The notes under the pieces: model-generated
Seen by the model: only the letters and a program-made list of their open reading frames with translations
Told to the model about the DNA's origin: nothing
Database searches by the model: none
Made by a program: the position numbers and the translations under genes
NCBI GenBank assembly: GCA_014238285.1
Contig: JABABK010000023.1
Location: 1-48,056, forward strand
Origin: Hellea sp.
GTDB lineage: Bacteria; Pseudomonadota; Alphaproteobacteria; Caulobacterales; Maricaulaceae
DNA: 48,056 nt
Direction: 5' to 3'
Shown here: piece by piece, positions 43,433-48,056 of the stretch
Position numbering within the stretch: the first letter of the stretch is position 1
Layout: the number at the start of each line of letters is the position of its first letter

Positions 43433-46253
43433 CACTAGTTTGATCGCCGTCTGAAGCCTCGCCGTCACTACTTTCCGCGTCATTTCCAGCGCTATCTTCT
43501 GTGTTGTTTTCTACATCGTTTTCTGTCTCATCATCATCGTCGCTCTCTTCAATACGCTCAACGGAAACAACGCGCTCATCTTCCTTGGTTCGGATCACAG
43601 TGACACCGCGCGCTGAACGAGAGACAATAGAGATGTTTCTGACAGGACATCGAATAAGCTGACCACCATCAGTGACCATCATTAATTGATCATCATCTTC
43701 GATACTAAATGAGCGAACGAGACGCGCATTATCAGCGTCTTTACGGGACAGCTCTTGAGCCGACACGCCTTGCCCGCCTCGGTTCATACAGCGATAATCA
43801 TAGGATGAACTACGCTTACCAAAACCATCATCAGCGAGTGTCAGAACGAACTGCTCATTCGCCTGTAAGAAACCAAGCCGTTCTTCATTTAAACTGGTTT
43901 CAATGTCTGTTTCATCCGGCGCATCATCTTCAACATCATCCCCCAGAGCACGGCGCATGGCGTTCGCATGCTTCATATAAGCCCGCGCTTCATCAGTCTC
44001 AATATCTACATGACGCAGTATAGCCATAGAGATGACTTCATCCCCATCGGCAAGCTTGATACCGCGAACACCACTTGACGTTCGTCCGACAAAACGCCGA
44101 ATATCCGTCACGCGGAAACGTATGGATTTACCCATGCCAGTCGTCAGCATGACATCATCTTCCTCAGTGCAAACCCGCACATCGACAATACCGTCGCCCT
44201 CATCCGGTTTCATGGCGATCTTACCGCCGCGATTTACGCGTTTAAAGTCGGCCAATGAATTTCGGCGAACACCGCCGCTACGAGCCGCAAACATGATGTC
44301 CATGGTATCCCAAGCATCCTCATCTTCTGGCAGCGCCATGATGGAGTTGATGCTTTCTTCTTTGTCCAGCGGTAATAGATTGATGAGCGCTTTGCCACGC
44401 GTGGCTGGGCCGCCAAGTGGCAGCTTCCAAACTTTGAGCTTATAGCACATGCCTGTGGAGGAAAAGAACAGAACTGGCGTATGAGTTGAGGCCACAAATA
44501 CTGTTGTGACGTAATCCTCGTCTTTAGTCGACATACCCGAACGGCCTTTACCGCCGCGTCTTTGGGCGCGGTAAGTATCAAGCGCCGTCCGCTTAACATA
44601 GCCTTGTGACGTAACCGTAACGACCATATCTTCAACGGCGATGAGATCTTCATCATCAAAGTCAATACCGCCTTCAACGAATTCACTGCGGCGCGGCACA
44701 GCGAATTTCTCTTTAACTTCAGTCAGTTCGTCGCGAATAATCGTCGTTACACGGCCGCGCGAACGAAGAATATCAAGATAATCGGTAATTTTAGCCGCAA
44801 GTTTCTCTGCTTCATCCGTAATTTCGTCCATGCCAAGCTGCGTTAGCTTTAGGAGGCGCATTTCAAGAATGGCCTTGGCCTGCTCATCCGTGAGTTGGAT
44901 CGTACCATCATCATTCAGGCGAGACCGCGGATCCGCGATCAGTTTCAGCAACGGTTCCATCTCTTTGGCGGGCCATTGCTTTGCCATTAATCGCACTTTG
45001 GCTTCTTTAGGATTGGCAGAGCTACGAATAATTCTGATAATTTCATCAATATTGGCAACAGCCGCCGCCATGCCCACAAGAATATGAGCCCGATTTCGGG
45101 CTTTAGACAGATCAAATTTAGTGCGCCGCGCGATAACTTCTTCGCGGAAGGTCAGAAACGCTTCGAGCATTTCCCGAACATTCATTTGCATGGGTCGGCC
45201 GCCGTTTAGGGCAAGCATATTACTGGAGAAATTCTGCTGTAGCTGCGAATATCGGAAAAGCTGATTCAGAACCACTTCCGGGACAGCGTCCCGCTTCATT
45301 TCAATAACAACCCGCATACCGTTACGATCAGATTCGTCTTGTAGATGCGCAATACCTTCCACCCGCTTGTCACGGACAAGCTCAGCGATCTTTTTGATCA
45401 TATTGGCTTTATTGACCTGATACGGGATTTCGGTGACGATAATGGCGTGACGGTCCTTACGGATTTCTTCCATATGGGTCCGTGCGCGCATGATGATCGA
45501 GCCCTTGCCTGTCTGTACGCTGGAAAGTGAACCAGAACGTCCCATAAGAAGACCGCCAGTTGGGAAATCAGGGCCAGGCACATAGCTGATAATTTCATCG
45601 TCGGTCAGCTCACTGTTCTCAAGCAGAGCGATGGCCGCGTCGATAACTTCGCCCAAATTATGCGGCGGAATATTGGTGGCCATACCCACTGCAATACCAC
45701 TGGCGCCGTTGACCAGAATATTTGGATAACGAGCCGGCAGAACAATAGGTTCGCTCTCAGAGGCATCATAGTTATCTTGGAAGCCAACAGTGTTCTTCTC
45801 GATGTCAGCCAGCAATGAAGCGGCTGGTCGGTCCATACGGACCTCTGTATAACGCATAGCGGCCGGAGGATCACCATCTACAGAACCAAAGTTACCCTGA
45901 CCGTCAAGCAGCGGCAGGCTCATGGCAAAGTCTTGAGCCATACGCACCAGCGCATCATAAACAGCGCTATCACCATGCGGGTGGTATTTACCGATCACAT
46001 CACCAACGACACGAGCGGATTTCTTATAAGGCTTTTCACGAACGAACCCGTTTTCGTGCATGGAATATAAAATACGTCGATGAACGGGCTTCAACCCATC
46101 ACGAACATCGGGAATAGCCCGCGATACAATAACGCTCATCGCATAGTCGAGATAGGAGCTTTTCATCTCTTCCTCGATGCTTATCGGCGAGACTCCTTGC
46201 TCAGGCAGCCCTCCAGAAACATCATCTTCCGGGGTATCGTTTTCGTCGCTCAT
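43422..46253 (-). CDS. gyrA: DNA gyrase subunit A
   Basis: A complete 943-residue GyrA, the cleavage subunit of the supercoiling topoisomerase. The catalytic tyrosine is Tyr135 (MRYTEVR) and the GyrA box QRRGGKG at 564-570 confirms gyrase rather than topoisomerase IV. At the quinolone-determining positions, Ser96 and Asp100 (E. coli Ser83 and Asp87) are the susceptible type. The C-terminal pinwheel is followed by an acidic tail of about 45 residues rich in Asp, Glu and Ser. The tail coding region overlaps the start of the QEGLA gene. Confidence 0.98.
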   Translation of the reverse strand: MSDENDTPEDDVSGGLPEQGVSPISIEEEMKSSYLDYAMSVIVSRAIPDVRDGLKPVHRRILYSMHENGFVREKPYKKSARVVGDVIGKYHPHGDSAVYDALVRMAQDFAMSLPLLDGQGNFGSVDGDPPAAMRYTEVRMDRPAASLLADIEKNTVGFQDNYDASESEPIVLPARYPNILVNGASGIAVGMATNIPPHNLGEVIDAAIALLENSELTDDEIISYVPGPDFPTGGLLMGRSGSLSSVQTGKGSIIMRARTHMEEIRKDRHAIIVTEIPYQVNKANMIKKIAELVRDKRVEGIAHLQDESDRNGMRVVIEMKRDAVPEVVLNQLFRYSQLQQNFSSNMLALNGGRPMQMNVREMLEAFLTFREEVIARRTKFDLSKARNRAHILVGMAAAVANIDEIIRIIRSSANPKEAKVRLMAKQWPAKEMEPLLKLIADPRSRLNDDGTIQLTDEQAKAILEMRLLKLTQLGMDEITDEAEKLAAKITDYLDILRSRGRVTTIIRDELTEVKEKFAVPRRSEFVEGGIDFDDEDLIAVEDMVVTVTSQGYVKRTALDTYRAQRRGGKGRSGMSTKDEDYVTTVFVASTHTPVLFFSSTGMCYKLKVWKLPLGGPATRGKALINLLPLDKEESINSIMALPEDEDAWDTMDIMFAARSGGVRRNSLADFKRVNRGGKIAMKPDEGDGIVDVRVCTEEDDVMLTTGMGKSIRFRVTDIRRFVGRTSSGVRGIKLADGDEVISMAILRHVDIETDEARAYMKHANAMRRALGDDVEDDAPDETDIETSLNEERLGFLQANEQFVLTLADDGFGKRSSSYDYRCMNRGGQGVSAQELSRKDADNARLVRSFSIEDDDQLMMVTDGGQLIRCPVRNISIVSRSARGVTVIRTKEDERVVSVERIEESDDDDETENDVENNTEDSAGNDAESSDGEASDGDQTSDES

Positions 46254-46438
46254 ACTAGTCTTTCTTCAATGAAAAACTCGCGCTTGATCACTCGTAATTT
46301 TCCATCAAAAAATCGCCCGTCGAATCGGGTGAAATTCACAGTTTTTGTAGCACTTTTTGGATAGAAAAACAAACGCAGTGAGGCGAATATTTCATGAAAA
46401 TTTTCACCACAAAACCTAATGTTTTTAACGTTCTAAGA

Positions 46439-48056
46439 TTACTCCTGCGCCTTATGTTCCGCAGAAATTCTTGCTTCAAATTCGTCTATTATCTCGCGGG
46501 CCCGTTTCACAAATTCGACATTATCCTTGAGCGGGACGCCGGACTTATAAAGCCCTGCCATTTCAGGCATTGTTTCTCGATCAAAGTTTTGCAAGTTTTC
46601 GATTTTTGCCTCTGCGACTTCGCGCGAATGACCTAAGGCTTCGAGGACAGAGCGCCCCGTTCTTAACGCGCTGTCATAAGTTTCCCGAATGATATCGCGA
46701 CATCCAACTTCCCATAACTCAAAAACATGTGGGCGATCGACCGCACGAGCCACGACGTGAACATCAGGATAATTGGACGTGACGTAATCAGCGAGCTTTG
46801 TGATATGTTCTTTATCATCAATAGCGATCACAAGGACTTTAGCTTCCTCAATACCCGCGGCATGTAATAGGTCTGGACGGGTCGCATCTCCGTAATATGC
46901 GTCAACACCAAATGCTCTCATCATGTCGAGTTGCTCTGCGCTGAAATCCAATATTGTTGCCGAGTAACCTGCCTGACGGATCACGCGGTTCACGATCCCT
47001 CCAACCCGGCCATGGCCGGCAATAATGATGTGACTACGGGTATTAATAACATCTGCTTCCCGTTCAATATCTTGGCTATGTTTTGGCGCAATAACCTTAT
47101 CGTATAAAATAAACAAGGCGGGCGTCAGAAGCATGGACAAAGTCACAACCAGTAAAAGCTGATCTGCGATAGACTTAGGAATGATCTCGTTCATCACCGT
47201 GAAGGACAACAGAACGAAACCAAATTCACCGGCTTGGGCCAATCCTAAAGCAAACAACCAGTTCTCAGGTTTGGGAATTTTAAAAATTTTCGCTAGTACC
47301 CATAAAACAGCAGCTTTAACGGCGATCAAACCAAGGGTCATCGCCAAGATTGTGCCGAGTTTGGCACTAAGCAGACTAAAATCTATATTCGCCCCAACAG
47401 TGATAAAAAAGATACCCAACAGCAACCCTTTAAAGGGATCAATATCGCTTTCAAGTTCATGACGATATTCACTATTGGCCAGCACGACACCTGCTAAGAA
47501 AGTCCCTAGAGCAGGCGATAGCCCTACCAAGGTCATCAATAGAGCAATCCCAACGATTAACATTAAAGCCGCAGCTACAAACAGCTCTCTTAATTTAGCC
47601 CAGGCAATAAACCGGAATATCGGGCGGGTAAGATAGTTCCCGCCGAGTATAACAGCGCCTATGGCGCCAATAGTTACAAGGGCGGTCTGCCAAGAATTGA
47701 GCCCTGCGACCAAACTCATTTCATGATGCTCTTCACCGCCAGCGCTACCGTGCGCGTCAACAACGCCGTGTGCTGTATCCATGAGCTCTGGCATGGCCAG
47801 CAGCGGCATGAGCGCCAGCATTGGAATAACCGCGATATCTTGGAATAAAAGGACGGAAAAACTTCCCTGACCGCCATCGCTGCGCATCAAGCCTTTTTCG
47901 TTTAAGGTCTGCAAGACAATGGCCGTTGAAGACAAAGCCAAAACCAACCCTATCGCAAGCGCAATCGTCCAATAAATACCCACCGCCATGGCCGCGATCA
48001 TAATGAGAACTGTGGTCCCTAAGACCTGCAGGCCGCCAAGGCCTAGAAGTCGCCCG
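46439..48056 (-). CDS. KefB-type monovalent cation:proton antiporter (5' end outside window)
   Basis: The frame stays open from the stop at 46439 to the end of the window (538 codons); the residues before Met at 48001 (GLGGLQVLGTTVLI) still fit the family, so the true start lies outside. It is a CPA2-type antiporter, with about ten visible membrane helices, then a TrkA-N nucleotide-binding domain (HIIIAGHGRVGG, DATRPDLL) that senses NAD(H) or glutathione adducts in Kef systems. It exports K+ in exchange for H+ during electrophile stress. A His-rich segment (HGSAGGEEHHE) sits in a loop near the visible N-terminus. KefB versus KefC cannot be settled. Confidence 0.9.
   Translation of the reverse strand, partial: GRLLGLGGLQVLGTTVLIMIAAMAVGIYWTIALAIGLVLALSSTAIVLQTLNEKGLMRSDGGQGSFSVLLFQDIAVIPMLALMPLLAMPELMDTAHGVVDAHGSAGGEEHHEMSLVAGLNSWQTALVTIGAIGAVILGGNYLTRPIFRFIAWAKLRELFVAAALMLIVGIALLMTLVGLSPALGTFLAGVVLANSEYRHELESDIDPFKGLLLGIFFITVGANIDFSLLSAKLGTILAMTLGLIAVKAAVLWVLAKIFKIPKPENWLFALGLAQAGEFGFVLLSFTVMNEIIPKSIADQLLLVVTLSMLLTPALFILYDKVIAPKHSQDIEREADVINTRSHIIIAGHGRVGGIVNRVIRQAGYSATILDFSAEQLDMMRAFGVDAYYGDATRPDLLHAAGIEEAKVLVIAIDDKEHITKLADYVTSNYPDVHVVARAVDRPHVFELWEVGCRDIIRETYDSALRTGRSVLEALGHSREVAEAKIENLQNFDRETMPEMAGLYKSGVPLKDNVEFVKRAREIIDEFEARISAEHKAQE

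Noticed and set aside
44234-44686. Long frames on either strand inside gyrA, cphA and recA
   Set aside because: They are out-of-frame shadows of well-identified genes without family features.

Overview
The window looks like a piece of an alphaproteobacterial chromosome, probably a marine Hyphomonadales/Maricaulales-type organism. The pointers are a CckA-type hybrid kinase next to recA and alaS, a DksA with a single cysteine in its degenerate zinc finger, a GAAC-N7-GAAC LexA box in front of recA, and an ECF sigma/FecR/TonB-receptor trio. This assignment is an inference from gene families; I could not run a search. No integrase, transposase, rRNA or CRISPR array was seen. One tRNA gene (Asn) is present.

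Layout. 1-321: end of eda (KDPG aldolase). 571-1935: cytochrome b5/fatty-acid desaturase fusion with a clear sigma-70 promoter. 2318-8372 (minus): thermostable-hemolysin family protein, acyl-CoA synthetase-like protein, haem-oxygenase-like diiron oxidase, short-chain dehydrogenase, TPR protein and flavin monooxygenase. 8554-12615 (plus): ECF sigma factor, FecR and an STN-domain TonB-dependent receptor. 12775-12850: tRNA-Asn. 13078-13944: DUF817 membrane protein. 14085-22662: isoaspartyl peptidase facing a cyanophycin block (Mur ligase, CphA, cyanophycinase), then HutG and HutF. 22664-29718: VOC protein, alaS, recA, cckA. 29824-33514: two tandem DUF885 lipoproteins. 34337-37509: DUF1800/DUF1501 pair. 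37533-38977: dksA and a MoxR ATPase. 39117-42136: overlapping tyrosinase and metzincin protease genes. 42161-48056: QEGLA-motif (DUF1704) protein, gyrA and a KefB-type antiporter cut by the window end.

The most interesting result is a shared promoter motif. TGGAGGT, 16 bases, then CGTC(T/A)T occurs about 27-35 bases upstream of three genes: fecR (plus), the hemolysin-family gene (minus) and the flavin monooxygenase (minus). In the first two copies 18 bases are identical in two blocks while the 12 bases between them share nothing. That is how an ECF-sigma -35/-10 pair should look. It ties the receptor-signalling module to the six-gene oxidative acyl-modification block, so together they look like one outer-membrane-sensed biosynthetic regulon whose product is unknown.

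Other systems: a near-complete cyanophycin store-and-recycle set (synthetase, accessory Mur ligase, cyanophycinase, beta-aspartyl peptidase) arranged with the last two enzymes of a histidine-degradation route; a LexA-controlled recA with its own terminator; and accessory genes (tyrosinase/protease pair, 99-residue membrane protein, desaturase) that look more AT-rich than the housekeeping genes beside them.
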